Source: Rallus limicola (Eukaryota; Chordata; Aves; Gruiformes; Rallidae). From it: 64,000 nucleotides of DNA. Below, piece by piece: positions 12,101 to 25,139 of this stretch. The translations under genes were made by a program, and so were the position numbers. Below the pieces are notes generated by a model. That model did no database searches. It had not been told where the DNA came from and was given only the letters and a program-made list of their open reading frames with translations. Positions within the stretch are counted from its first letter, which is position 1. Each line of letters starts with the position of its first letter. The DNA lies in assembly GCA_022605955.1 (NCBI GenBank), contig JAKCOZ010000014.1, positions 12,220,001-12,284,000 of the forward strand. Direction: 5' to 3'.

Positions 12101-15100
12101 GCATGGTGGCATTTGAATATGAGGAAAATCAGCGTCCACAGAAGAATGATTGTAGAATTGGATGCTAAGTTGTTATAACTTGTAGAAGTTAGGCAGAATT
12201 GGTTCAACAGAATTTAAATTCCATGCAAGCTAAATATATTTACATTATATAAACTTAATACAGATTCAGACCCGCAGTATGTAAGCATGTGTAACGTGAC
12301 TGATTTCAGTGAATTTTCTTCCATTTCTGTGCTGGTGTTGAATTCTGCCTCTAGTCAAAAAGAAGCTTTCTAAAAGTTCTGCCAACACAGTTTTGTCTCA
12401 GAACAGCTTTGAGGCTTGCCAGCAGTGTTATTTCTTCTGCGTTGTAGGAGCAGCTCTAGTTACGTGCCAAAGAAATGGGAGCTTTATTGAATGCCAGATT
12501 CTGACCATGTTACCCCCATTGGAACCACTAGGACCCGTTTTGCAATCTGCTTTGTCTTTATAGCATTAAGAGGTACTTCACAATGTGGGAAATACTGGAA
12601 AAAAATGAATGCAAGAAAGGCAGGAAATCTGCCAATGTCCATGTCTTTTTGAAAAAAGTTGTTATAACCTACTTGCTGGGATGTGTTTTACGCAGATATC
12701 AGATTTAACCAGACTTCAGTTGTGGCCAGCCAGCCTCTATTTCAAATGTGTTATTCTATGGAGAAGAGGCAGATTGAAAAAATTGAGTACTTAAATATTT
12801 TCAGCATATAATAATTTCATTAGTTTGGTCCACTTTCCTAAGACAGTAGGATGTATGAGCTTGGAAGCTCTGCCTTCCAGGCTTCTTTCCTTCCTGTTTT
12901 TCTTACTTGCTTAAATACCTTTTGTGAAATATAAGCGGAATTTTAAAAAGTTAGTTCCAGTAAGATAAGGGTTAAAACAGATGGTTGGTTTTGAGAAGGA
13001 GGAATATTGGCTTGCTGTAAGAGCATCTTCCTTGGGTACTAATCCTAGTATAAAAGGCCCAGATGTTTTGCCTCCAGCAATGTGCAAGCAGTCAAGTTCA
13101 CTGAGGGCTTTGAGAAGAGGCTCTAGTGATTTTGGGTAGTCATTGACTTTCAGCTTGCGTGAAAATGATAGAACCGGTATATCCTCATCACCCCCACCCT
13201 AAAAGGAAGGCAGAAATTTGTGGTGTTAATCCGGAAGAGTGTATTGCATCTAGATGCTCATCTTGGTCTTGATCTGGTGTCTAGTGGAATTACAGAGGTA
13301 AGATACAATCAAGCAGTGCTCTGCAAGTATGATGAATGCTAATGGAGACAGCAGTTACCATTACAGCATTTTGGAAGCATGTTCAGCCAGGTAGTACGGA
13401 TTAGCAAGAAATCTAGTAAGACCTGAAATGTTCACTATTTCTGATAGCTGAGCAGTTAGGCAGTTAATTGTTCTTGGTGTGCCACTAGGCAGCTGTGGGC
13501 CTGCTAACCCGTGGCTTAAGGATATCATTTTGCTTAGCACAATTCCTCCTGGGTGGTGTTATGCTGGTGACGCTCCAGATTTGTATTCCTGTTTCTCTAT
13601 GATGATTTCTGAAGAGCATTACTACAGTATACCTGCTAGGGAATGCAGAGTATTTGAAGCTGAAGTTGATCAAGACTGGTCTGATGGACTGCCCTTCCGA
13701 ATCTGTTCTTGGTACTTTTCATGAGGTTGTAATCTGTAGAACAAAAGCTCTCGCATGAGGAACTGAGTTCACTTTGGGTGATGCATAGTCCCTTTTAGAC
13801 TGGAAAATGGGCATGATGGATTTGTGCTCTGAGCAGATGCCCCCTTAGCTCAGACAACAGCTTTTATGCATAGGTCTCCTGCTTTGTACATTTACACTGC
13901 TTTTGGTGGTGGAGTTTTGCTCCTACTTGTACTTGCAGTAATTTAATATTTGCTATCTTTATCTCAATTCATAAGATAGATGTTCACTTGGTACTTAAAG
14001 AGAATTAATAATTGTCTTCTGTCAGCTTAAGGCGGGGCATGGTGAGCTCTACGGATCTTTGACTGTAGTAATCTCATTGGCAGAAGATGTAACTTGCCAT
14101 AAATTCAATTTCTTTCTTTTTTTTTAAGTCTGGAAATGACCTGTATCTTTGAGTTTTAGAAAGAAGATGAAGATTAAGGGTGTAAAAAGGCAGTTAGACA
14201 CTAAGCTCCTGCTGAGCTGACTGTATTTGGTGCATAACTCTTATTTGTGTCTTTGCAAATCTTAATTTTTACTTGGTATATATGGTGGGTGTTTAAGGAG
14301 GCGGCAAAGGAACTACTTTCTACTACTTGATTCTGTAATTATACATACATTGACTTTGGTATGAGAAACATCAGACAATAAGTCTTGGTGATGGTTAAGT
14401 TAATTCACTTTTAGAAGTTCAATAATTCATCTAAGAAGTGTCAGCAGCTGGGCCTTGTTAATGGTGAGCCTTTCATTTCTGTTAAATCAATTGTGAATAA
14501 TAGAATCTTTCAGAGAAAAATGATGAAGTAAGCATTGATTTCCAAATTGGGTGTCTGATATTGGAGCATTAATAAAATCTAGAGCAAGCAGGCAACTAGG
14601 ACCTCATACACTCTGATCACCTAAGTAGTAACCAGAGAAAATCAATGATTTTTATGTATAGTGCTAGATCTGTTAACTTTCATCTGTCGCCATTCATCAT
14701 TGTGTCTATAATTTCATTTTTATAATTGTTTTGATTTTTTGGGGGCCTTAATAGTATGCATTGAATCAAGCTTTTGCTGTCAAGCTTTTGTGAAACAGAA
14801 GTGGTGGTGTCATGTTGTCTGCTGTTTGCTAGCTGTCTGTCTTAGTATTTAAGGGCTTTCTGTGGTGATGGTCAACGTAGTATTTATGTATTTTCCAAGG
14901 AAGTTAAATCTTTGTAGAGGGGTTCCAAGCAGACTTTGTGGAGCCCTGCGTTATTCTTGCTAAGCTGAGAGGAGCTGCCATTGCTCACGTGTCTGTAGTC
15001 ATGCTCAGTCTCACAGGGGTGTTACAACCTTCTCTAATGATAGTAAAACTGTCAGAGAGAAACAGTTGTAGAGTATGTCTTCAGAACAGTCAGACTCCTG

Positions 15101-15175
15101 GCGAGGCTTCCTCTTCCACATCTTCCCTGCACTGTTCCCCAGGTGCGCCTTCTGGCTCTCTGTGCTTTTTTCCAG
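9140..15175. other. Intronic DNA, no gene recognised
   Basis: About 6 kb of T- and G-rich sequence on the plus strand. Open frames are short (up to 85 codons) and unlike any family that I know. No named repeat was found. A splice-like pair at about 9220-9374 encloses frames with early stops. Confidence 0.55.
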
Positions 15176-15304
15176 GCTGACTGGTGTTACTGTGGAGGGC
15201 TGTGATGGTCTGGATGTCTCAGTGGAGGAGATTGATGCTGATGTGGCTGGATTCTTTGGTGGCTTTAATTCAGAGGACAGAAGTTTTGGTGATGGCAGCC
15301 ATCA
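15176..15304 (+). CDS. Candidate coding exon, 129 nt, phase 2-2, unknown product
   Basis: A very good acceptor (CTCTCTGTGCTTTTTTCCAG, ending 15175) and a very good donor (CATCA|GTGAGTG, GT at 15305) enclose 129 bases, an exact multiple of three. Only one frame is open throughout: one base completes a codon, 42 codons follow, and two bases begin the next, so skipping would preserve the frame. The peptide is acidic: LTGVTVEGCDGLDVSVEEID is followed by a Phe/Gly/Ser/Asp-rich half containing FFGGF and SFGDGSH. I recognise no domain. The same frame is open upstream (from 15,075) but reaches TGA just after the donor. It could be a true cassette exon or a lucky pseudo-exon. Nothing in the sequence alone decides. 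Confidence 0.25.
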
Positions 15305-17687
15305 GTGAGTGATCTGAGAGGGAGTAGCTGATGAGGGACCATCCCACTGAGGCATGGGAGACTGTAGGCTTTTGTGGGTGGGATTACCTGTATGACTTGC
15401 CCTTTCAGCCTCAGAGTCAGCAAAGTTTTGTAACACACCATGAAGACTTGTGGGTGTGGGGCTTCATTTATTTGTTTTTAAATTTCCACTCAAAGGCTGA
15501 ACTCGCCGTTTCTCTGTGTAGAGCTGCTGGGCACTGGCTTTTTCATCCAGCATTGTGCTTACCAGCGATCCCATTTTGTTTAAAGCTGCATTGAATTTGT
15601 ATGGAAAACCGCATCCAATCAAACCTGCTTCTGTTGAAGTCAGTCGGAGTTTAGCCTAAACTGGACCAGGATTTGGCCCATAAAGCATAGCAAGAAAATT
15701 TAACAGTTATAATAAAGCTCTTAAGGCAAATAAAATGTTCTAGCAGGTGTTCATAAATGTGCTTTATGCTCATAGACTCTGTTAAATGTTAATACTAGGG
15801 TCCTGCAGAAGCTGCGTGTAAGGACTGTGTGAAGGAAGCAAATGTCTGTTAAATGTGCTGTGCAATATTGTAGCAAAGGTGGGTGGCAGTGCAATGCCAC
15901 GCTACCTATTAGACTGAAATATGAAAGCTATTAGAGATTCTGCTGAATTTTCATTTTGCAAGGGAGTAGTTTTCAAGAGAGAACATATCACATAAAAAAG
16001 CCGTGTGTTGTGCAAAACTGGAAGTGTGTTTGTCAGTGTATGCAATTTTCTTGGATGTATGCAGAGCTTATTAGGGACAACTACTAACATACTGTATTAA
16101 CAATAAATCTAAAATAAGACAATACTTGGGAGGAAAATAGTAGCTTAAAAGTGGTTTTATTTTTTGTATATTTCCTTTTCCTTGAGTTAGGTTTTTTGGT
16201 GCTTTAGTCTAACCCACAGGCAGAGGTCCCAACATGACCCTGAACACATTTGGAGGATAGTAGGCGTTGGCAGGACTTTATATTTACGTCTCTGTTTTAT
16301 GGTCTTAATTTTTTTTCTTTAATCCATCACTTCACTGGTTCATCAAAGCACAGTGGGGTCTGTCTCAATTTCCAGGAGCTCTCTGGCCTTCCTGGCTTCT
16401 GGGGGGAAGTGTTTGTTGGCTCTTGCAGCAGGCTTTGCGGTGTGCCCTGAAAGCTGGTAGCTTGTGCTGGTGTGGTTTCTTCTAGCAGTTAAGTTCATTA
16501 GGATTCAGGTCAAACCCATGGGACAAAAAATATCTGTGTGTATTGGAGTCAGTTCCTAAAATGACACCATGAATACGGTAGTCATTGTTAGAATGTGTTT
16601 TGTTGGTGTTTGATTAATTGACTGAGTTATCATCTCATCAATGCTTGGTCATTGTGTTGCAGGATAAAAGCAACCGCATATTACAAAGGTACTCGCTTTC
16701 CCGGTTAACTTCTTAATTTTCTGTGCTAAAAGAGAATGCATTAGCTTGGAAAACACTAAGATTACTGAGTGAGGGGAGGTCTTTCACATGACATCGAGAT
16801 CTATCAAGTTACAAACATGAGGCAGCTGCCCTTGTATCTCATGCTGTTGTCAGAATGTCTGTGTAATGTCAGACTCTTCTTCTGCTGTTGCTTTGGTCTT
16901 GTCCTCAAGTGTCTGTTCCTTGGAGTGGCAGTGCTGGGACTTTTTTAGCTGATGAGTGTCTTGACAATCTTACTTCAATCCACCTTATTGTAAAAAGGAT
17001 TGAAGCATACTCTTACACAGTGAGTTCTCATCACTTGCTTCCCAGAGTTGTAGGGCTACCAAGGTGCTGGGACCCCGTAGCTTACTCCTCTGTAGTAGTA
17101 GTATGCCAATGAAGCTGAGGATCATCATCAGCTAGCAGATTGGGAACTTCAACACGTGGTAGAGTATCTTTTCTTGTAACCCCTTGAGGGCAAGGAGGCC
17201 TAGTAGAGAAGGATGGGGAGTGGGGAAGAAAAGGACTTGGAACTGTTTTTAATCAAGTGGAAAATATGTCAGTACTTATTTCCTAAATTGTGGCACTTCC
17301 AGAATAGTGATATTCATGCAGAACTTTTAATCCCTGCAGTACATTACAAATGCATTGTGTGAGAATTAAATGTTAATTGAGGCCATTATTTTATGAGTGG
17401 ACTATTTATATAGTAAAGTTATTTGAAGTAATGGGCCATGAATGCATTTTGTTTATTAACTTCACCAGTGCTCATTCTTCTACATCTTTCCCTATCACAG
17501 AGCAGTAGTTTGGAAATGAAAGTCTCTGCAATGACATTCAGATGCTTCAGGCGTGTTGCATATAGTGTCGTCTTCATTTAAAGATATGCAACAGCATATA
17601 GCCAAAGCCTTTGGAAACTTGAGCTGTCAGGTGACTGTCTACCTGAGGTAAAAATAGAAATACAGAGGAAAAGGCTATTTCTCCCTC

Positions 17688-17712
17688 TTTTTTTTTTTTA
17701 AAAAAAAAAAAA
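17688..17712. repeat. T12-A13 switch (perfect self-complementary homopolymer pair)
   Basis: Twelve T directly followed by thirteen A, forming a 24-bp perfect palindrome without spacer. Such tracts resist nucleosome wrapping and are prone to length change. Confidence 0.9.
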
Positions 17713-18947
17713 CAACCCAAACATTCGTGATTCAAATACTTCAATGGTCTTCTACACTTTAAAGATGGGCAACTGGGGTAAGGAAAATTACTTGCTTTGT
17801 CTGGGATTGAGCACTTGCGGGCAGGGGAATGAAATTGAGATCCCCAAAATGTAAGGCTAGCTCTGTAACTACTAGCATATCTTTCCTTTCTTTCCTAAAG
17901 TGTCTGTCAGAAATGTATAGTGAAGTTTAGATTTTGTCGTTTTTTTCTGTAAGACAACTGCTTTGTGGCCTTGAGGATGTGAATGCCCACATTTTGTATA
18001 AATGCATCACCCTTTGAAGCTGAGAGTACTGTATCTGTTACTAAATCTGGAAAAAAGACAGTGTCAAGCCAACATACTTGTAGTAATATTTTGGATTTCC
18101 TTCTTTAATTGTTTAATGGAATTAATATGAACATTTTAGCTATAAAGTTGGACAGCTGCAGCAGGATGTGATTTTAACAGGCTCTTCTTTCAACACATTC
18201 TGGCAAACTTTACAATATGCAACGTTATAAAAGTCCCATTTATCTGTCATGTAGCTTTCCCTCACTTCCTTCGTTTCCAGTTATTTATTCATTGTTTTCT
18301 TTTAAAAGGCCAAGTTCAAATTGCTCCTCAGTTCTTGGTTATGATAAAATGCAGTGCAAGGCAGAAAGCTTGCACGCTGCCTTCCTTCTCATCGAGGACG
18401 TCCGAACTTTGTGTATGAGCCGTGGTTTACCTGACGAACTGCAGCACTGAGTGATGCAGTGTGTAACCACACTACCCTTCACATCTTTGTTGTGCTTTCC
18501 TATATGTGCTGAGAGACTGTTTTTGCAGTTCAGCATTTCTCTTGTTCCATCCAAACTCTGTTTCAAATATATTTTGTGCACGTAAGGAAAGCATTAGGAA
18601 GTTGCCTACAGCTCCATTATAGGCTCTTGTTTTCTAGTAGAAACTGACTTTTTTTTTTTCCCCTGGCCTGCTATGGGCTTATGAAATTCTGTAAGCCTTT
18701 ATCATGCTTTGATGTGTTGCAGTACACTTAGGCTTTGGACTTTGGAGCGTTACCAAATGGACACAGCAGAAACAGCCAGCTGTTTATAAGGAGGGAGTAT
18801 TGAATTTATATAATAATTGTATGCTAATAAAATACAGAGAGTATACGACAGTTTAATGAGGTTTAAATACCACTCGGTTGACCTAGTGATCTGTAGTGCT
18901 CGGCACAATGTGGCTGTTACCTTACTTGTGGTGTTTTGGGTGGTTCT

Positions 18948-18995
18948 GGAGCCATCAGCTTGGGGAGCCATCAGCTTAGAGAGCCATCATCGCAG
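18948..18995 (+). repeat. 16-bp tandem repeat, about three copies
   Basis: The unit GGAGCCATCAGCTTRG occurs at 18948-18963 and 18964-18979, with a decayed third copy at 18980-18995. It lies inside a chance 96-codon open frame. Confidence 0.8.
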
Positions 18996-19389
18996 CCAGT
19001 GCCTAGTGAAGCCACTTGCCACGTGTGCCAGCGGGACTGTGCCAAGCCTTAAACTCTGCCTCCACAACTGGGGCAGGTCTGTGCTCTCTACTCAGTCACA
19101 AAATTGAGCATTAACTGCTTTCTGCCCCTTGGTGATGGTGTGATGTCTGGAGTTGCTTAGCTGGGAAAGCGTACAAGGCTTTTCCAGGTTCAGAGTCTGG
19201 CTGCAGCATGCAGGGAACTATGATAAATGGTAACTTGAAAAAAAACCACACGTGAGAGTCCTGACTGAAGTCAAGATTAAAGCAATTTATTCTGGATGAT
19301 TTTAACAAAAAAGCAGTTCTTAGAATTTTAAAAGAATACCTTATAAACTCATCTTCCAAAGATAAAAGGCTATCAAGCACAAAACCATG

Positions 19390-20060
19390 ATATTACCCCA
19401 GATACCAATTACTGCGGTTTCTTAATGTGCTTGTGTTTTTTGGTTTTGCATTTATTAAATATTTAGAAGTTCAACTGTAGATATTTTTAATCAAAATCGG
19501 AATTTTCTCACAAAATGGGTGATTACATCATTTGCACATTTATATTGTAAGACATTTTAACGATATAAGCATTTTTTCATTTAGACAGCAACCATAATAA
19601 ATTGAAATAAAATTCAGCCTTGATTGATGTTCTATGTGTCATGTACAGGGCAAGTCCCATCTATTAAATGTGGTTTGCCAAGGCAGCAATATTAGTAGCA
19701 TTTGAATGTTTTTCTTATTAAGGAGAAAAATGGTCAGCAACATCAATACCGTCTGCTCCAAAGACCATGGTAAATGGAAACTGCCTGCAGCACATTTGAA
19801 TTCCTCACTGTATTTGGGATGAAGGTACGATGCAGGCAGCAAGAATTTTTTTTTTTCTTTTTTTAAATTAGGATAGACTATTACAGTTCTTAGGATGAAA
19901 GAGAGAGGCTGATTACAACATAATGGAGTGTACCATATTCATCTCTTTGAAATATGACCTCACTCGGCCTTTTCCATTTTACAATCGATTCTCTCATTCC
20001 CTTAATGAACCTGTGCGTTCATGAGTCTTCCTTGGAAGTATGCACATGAAGTATTACAGT
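19390..20060. promoter_or_regulatory. Candidate conserved non-coding / enhancer block
   Basis: Unlike its T-rich surroundings, this stretch has balanced strands and is dense in short transcription-factor-like words. Examples are a nuclear-receptor half-site (TGACCT at about 19957), an ATCGATT core (about 19984) and several ATTA/TAAT homeodomain cores. It is interrupted by a T-rich run (about 19847-19865). The impression of constraint is visual only; no alignment was possible. Confidence 0.3.
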
Positions 20061-23000
20061 AGCAGAGAGTAATTGTCTGACAAGCAAGTGCAAGTAAAGT
20101 GTGTCTCTTACAGTCTTGTTCAATAACATTATGGACCGTTAATGCATCGCATCAGGTTCCATATTGTTTTGTTAAAAATTATGCAACCGTGCTTTTCTTG
20201 GTTGTTCGTAGCTTTCCTAAAATGGGAGCTTCAGAAAACTGTCTCATCATCATCTGGCTTTATTTTTTTTTAATTTTTTTTTTTTTGCAGAACACTCCAT
20301 GTGTGTAAGAGATGAGCTGTGAGAAAGGTACTCTTGCAAAGTCATTGCCATGTTACTGGGTGCTGAAATAGAATAAACTGTAGTATTCCATTAAAAGAAG
20401 ATGAAAAAGGGCTCTATGAGAAGAAGAAAAATGTGTAAAGTTATGTAGAGAATTACTGGAGGTACTGTCATTTGGAAGATGTGAACTTCTGTATCAGCTG
20501 CTTCTGGCTATTGATGTGATTAGATGTAATAAGAAAATACCATTAATAATTATATTGTGTGTTTTATTTATATATGTGTGTGTATTTCTAGATATGTTTT
20601 AATATGAATATAGACTGTTTATATACCTATAAACTAAAATGTCTGTGGCCACAACTAATACGGAAAGCATTTCTGGGTGGTTTAAACACACATATGTGAG
20701 TATACATACAGTTTTGTTATCAACCTATAGCTGATAACTGTCTGTTGGCCTTTTTCAACTTGCCGCACAACACAAAGCCACTCACTGGGTGAGACTCAGA
20801 AAACAGCCTGGGTGGTACCCAGGATCAGACCGCAAGCACAGAGTTCGCTGTATTTACCGCTGGGAAGTCAGGAGAGCAGGGGACATGGGACACACTCCTC
20901 CTGACCCAATCTTGCTCTGGTAGCAGAGCCACCAAGAAGGCTGAGACTTACCGGGAACTACTCAGGAGAGCTGACAAAATGTTACGGAAGGCCGTTGAGA
21001 GTAAGCCAGACAGAAAACTCTGCAGAAGCCTGAAAAACCTTTGTAATGACAAATTCATTGAAATCTGAAGCATTTGATGTATCGCCACCAGCACTGATTT
21101 GATAAAAACGGCCATGAAATAAAGATTGAGCTTGGAGAGAAGCAACAGGCCTGTCTGTTATGTCAAAAAGATAATTCGTCATGTCAGAAAGCAGTGTTTT
21201 CTTTCGATTGGGACAAAGTCAGTGTCCTAAAGTGTGAAAATTGCCTTGAACAGCAGACCTGTTCTGGGCATGAACTGTGGCTCAGGACCAGAGATAAAAA
21301 ATAAGTAAAAGTAAGGTTAGTTTTATAAAATATGATATTTAATATAAAACTTTTTCAAGTTTTGGGTCACATTATGCCTATTAGAAGCTTTTGGTTTTTC
21401 TAATTACTTTGGAAGGAAAAACCCTTTTGCAAATGTAGCACACAGTCTTCTTTTTTAAATCCTATCTTGCAGTTTTGATGGCACTGTTGTTCCCCAGCAG
21501 TATATCATGCAGATTGCATTTGATTGCAAACACATTAGTGGTTGCTTTTGTTCTTTGCCCTTCCCCCTTAATGTGCTCTATAGGACGATGGATCTTGTTA
21601 GTTTTTAGCTGTTTGTTTAATTTGGATTAGTGTAGCTGACTTCATGTGTGTGGAATTGGCTTCTCCCTATTTTAATGGAAAAAGTACTTGGAAACACTCC
21701 ATCCTTCTTGTTGTTTTGCCAAAGGAACTTGGAGTGTGCTGTCGGAATGTTTAATTATGGTAGGGAGTTCATCTGTAATATTAGGGTTCAGATGAAGACT
21801 TAGAACTCAGGGAGGGGGTAAGAGTGTTTTCTCTTTTCAACATGAAAAAGAAAAGCCACGCTGACAGATTGCCATCTTTGTTATCTGGGAAATTGTGGCC
21901 AGGATGGTTGAAAATGTAGTCAATTTAACTCATCCAGTTGCCAGTTCTTTTTCCTGTGGTTGACTTTGCTTGCAGAGCAGTGAGACCTCTGCCAACTGAA
22001 AAGCTTGGTCGTACAAAGCGTGGTTTTACTTGGAGATGGCTCGAGAAGCCTGACACACTGACTGCCTGAAGGAGAACCTGTGCTAGTACATTGACCATTG
22101 CCTGGTTCAGGATGTAAGCTTTGCTCGTGGCACTTCTGTAATGTTTCAGCATCTTCATTCTCTCACCATGCCTGTAGCACCTGTACCCTTCTGTCTTCAG
22201 CATGGGCTCTGCATCTCCCATGTGTGAAGTGACTGGAGCCCCGTTCAGAAAGCAGATATTTGGCAGGGGGTGTGTATGTGTGTTTGATGATTAGACCAAA
22301 GCCTCAGCTGATCTCAGTAGCATTGAATGTGCATTTATGTGAGGCCTTGCGTGAATAGGAATGGGTTCGTGTTGAAACGCCTTTGGGTAATGAAGAATGA
22401 GATGCTCTGTTCAGTACCACATTGTGCACTCTTCAGAGGACTTGAGGATAATTTGTTTAGCCTGTGTTAAAATGAAGAGAAGTGAGCTGTTCTCTTGTCT
22501 TTGTCTGTTCAGAACCATATTGTAGGAGGTCCTCACAGAACAGGCTGTAAAAGATTAGTGTATCCATCCTGAACAACTTCAGACTTGAGAGAGGGCAACT
22601 TGCTGTGAGGGCAACTGGTGAGACCGATCCGCATCCTATGAAGTGGTTTGTTGTTTAGTGTTGTGAAGCAAACTTAATGGAGGGTTTTCCTTAAGGCCTG
22701 TCTTTCAGAAGATTTCTGTGTGTGCTTAGATAACTTATATTTCCTATTTAGTAGATAGCAGGAAAAAGGAACTATTGTTTCTTCTCCAGATTTATTAACA
22801 ACTGTGTTCAAGAGTCAAATGCAGAAAGACTTTGCTGTTCTCAATTACCTGTTAATCTTCTTTTCCACCATCCCAGTCAGTTAAAAATATAGTTCTTCTG
22901 GTCATCAAAAAATGTTGAAATGAAATGAAAAGGCTTTTTGTTTGTTTTCTGAATTCTTTTTTGTGGTGGTTTTTTGGTTGGTTTATTTTTATGTTGTTCA

Positions 23001-24379
23001 TAAGGATCATGCATTTTCAAGGTTTTTTTTTATTTTGTATCCACAGGGCTGAGAAACTTGCTTAATATTTAAGTGAAGGATGCAATGTTTAAGCTGTAGC
23101 AGGGCCACAAATGCTTCAGACTGCAAAACTGGCAGAGAATTGGTAGTTCATTAAATGAAGTTTGGAGGAACAATCTGCGTTTATGAGGTGGTAGCCCAGT
23201 GAAGAATGGAAGCTACACTCTGTGGTCCAGCTCACTTTTACATCCAGTATTTACTATACTGATCTACTCTAGAAGAAACAACTTCCCCTTCTTTTTCTAA
23301 AATACTCCATTCACAGTCGCTTCTCTTAAGCGTTTTATGATGGCATGGTCTGTGCCTTAAGTTAGTGCCCTGTTTTGCTTCCCAGTTTCCGTAATGGCTG
23401 TGCTTTGTTACCTGCTATTGTTCTGATACTTCAAAGTTCATGCTGCTAATAAGTACTAGGAAGGTGAAATGTATTGCCTCCCGGGATATATTGGGGTGCT
23501 GTCTTTATAGCTACGGAGATCAATGCTATTTTTGCTTTAGTGATCCACCCACACTGTGCTTTCAGAGAAAAAAAGAAAAGATTCCTATAGGACTGTATAC
23601 GAATCATTGATTTTGGTGATTTTAGATGGAGACACGATAGCTGAAATAACCAAGGACAAACTGTTCTTCAAAAACATGAAAAAATTTCCCTCCTCAAAAA
23701 AAAATACAAAAAAGCATTGAGAATGGAGTCTAAATGTAGCACTCATTGCTATAAAACCGTGTCTGACCCGTGGAAGCAATTTCTTACTGAAGGCTGACTG
23801 CAACCTGGTGTACCAAAGAACTTCCTAAAATCCCAGAAGTGAAAGTGCTTTCTTATACATCTTAGGTGCACTTGTGAGCTGATGCTTAAATGGATGCAGG
23901 TTTTCTGGGGGTGCATGTGAGCTCTTAGAAGCGTTGCTGTTTGTAGGCTTTTGAGGTCAGCAGAGTGCCTTTCGGGACAAAAGCTTTTTCAACAATAGGA
24001 GTGAATTTCGCTACTCTCTAGTATTTCAAACTGGGTTGTTGCCCCTTGTTTGGATTGCCCAACTAAGGACTGCAGAGAAAGACAGTGTGTCAGTTATTGG
24101 TGGTTGTACTGGCAGCTAGGCAGGCTTTGTAAAATACTGTGAGAATCTGATTATTTGCATCAAAGCATAACCTCTCATTTGCTTGGTTATATTGCTGCCT
24201 GTTGTAATATTCCACTGTATTCTGTATAAAATGTCTTCCAAAAGAGTTCGATGGATCACAGGATGTCTGTGGCACTTTTCTTCATTCAAAGTGAAGTTCT
24301 CACAGGAATAAGAAGTAAAGGAATGTACAAAAGGTAGCAGAATATGAGATTTTTGTTTTGTTGAGCATTCCTGGAATTA
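20061..24379. other. Intronic DNA, no gene recognised
   Basis: Holds a long T-rich run ending in TTTTTTGCAG (to 20290), which is acceptor-like with no good partner, and a G+C-richer patch at 20750-21300. On the minus strand that patch has a strong donor-like CCCG|GTAAGT (GT at plus 20951-20952) but no convincing acceptor. A 98-codon minus-strand frame at 21925-22221 is bounded upstream by a stop at about 22293 and matches no known family. Confidence 0.5.
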
Positions 24380-24787
24380 GGTCTGATGAAGACAGGCTGA
24401 GAGAATTGGGGTTGTTCAGCTGGAGAAAGCTCCAGGGACATCTTATTGGAGCGTTCCAGTACCTGAAGGATGCCTGCAAGCAATATGGGGAGGGACATTT
24501 TAGAAGGATGTGGAGTGATAGACCAAGGGGGAATAGTTTTAAATTGGAAGGGGGTAGATTTAGGTTGGATATTGGGAAGAATTCTTCACTACGAGGGTGG
24601 TGAGGCATTGGAAGAAGTTGCCAAAGGGGGTGGTGGATTTCCCCTCCCTGGAAGTGTTCAAGGCCAGGTTGGATGGGGGCTTGAGCCTGGTCTAGTGGAG
24701 GGTGTCCCTGCCCATGGCATGGGGATTGGAAGGAGATGATCTTTAAGGTCTCTTCCAGCCCTAGCCATTCTATTATTCTCTAATTCT
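24380..24787 (+). mobile_element. CR1 LINE, 3' end, best preserved copy
   Basis: About 410 bases match the CR1 3' region in sense orientation. Blocks in order are GACAGGCTGAGAGAATTGGG, GTTCAGCTGGAGAAAGCTC, TTTAGGTTGGATATTGGGAA, GAGGGTGGTGAGGCATTGGA, GTTCAAGGCCAGGTTGGATG and GAGATGATCTTTAAGGTCTC. It ends CCATTCTATTATTCTCTAATTCT, a decayed terminal octamer array. Two chance open frames (81 and 89 codons) run through it. It is a 5'-truncated, inactive insertion. Confidence 0.95.
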
Positions 24788-25139
24788 AAGAAGGTGCAGG
24801 TACAATCAAAATTAAGGAAGACTATTATTTTGTGTTAGAAGACATTAATGGGTTAGTTCTTTCCTAGATGTTCTAGAATTCTCATCCCAAAGTGTTCTCC
24901 TATAAGAAATGTTTAAGAATATGGAATGGAGAAGCATGATGCAGACTTACTGGGACTGTTCCTTCCTCAGGAGTTGTGGAGTGGTATAACTCAGGGTTAT
25001 TGTCATGCTCACGAGCCACTTGGACACTCAGCAACTTGGACATCACAGAAGATTAGTGGGAAGATGTAGGAATCTGAGGAGTAGGGTGAATGTTGTTAAT
25101 GGTACAGATATATAGTGATCCCAAAAGACAAGTAAAGAG

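Larger units (their letters stand above)
15305..19389. other. Intronic DNA with a T/A switch and a short minisatellite
   Basis: No gene recognised. It contains T12A13 at 17688-17712 and a 16-bp tandem repeat at 18948-18995. Small open frames (up to 96 codons) have no family resemblance. Confidence 0.55.

Noticed and set aside
20262..20326. T-rich acceptor TTTTTTGCAG followed by AACACTCC and a GTACTC donor
   Set aside because: The acceptor is strong but the donor is poor and the 36-base segment is uninformative.
20750..21300. G+C-richer patch with minus-strand donor CCCG|GTAAGT and two overlapping frames
   Set aside because: The only acceptor candidate has a poor pyrimidine tract and both frames are short. 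I could not identify a gene or repeat.
21925..22221. 98-codon minus-strand frame with protein-like composition
   Set aside because: No domain, no splice support; an in-frame stop lies about 24 codons upstream of the start.
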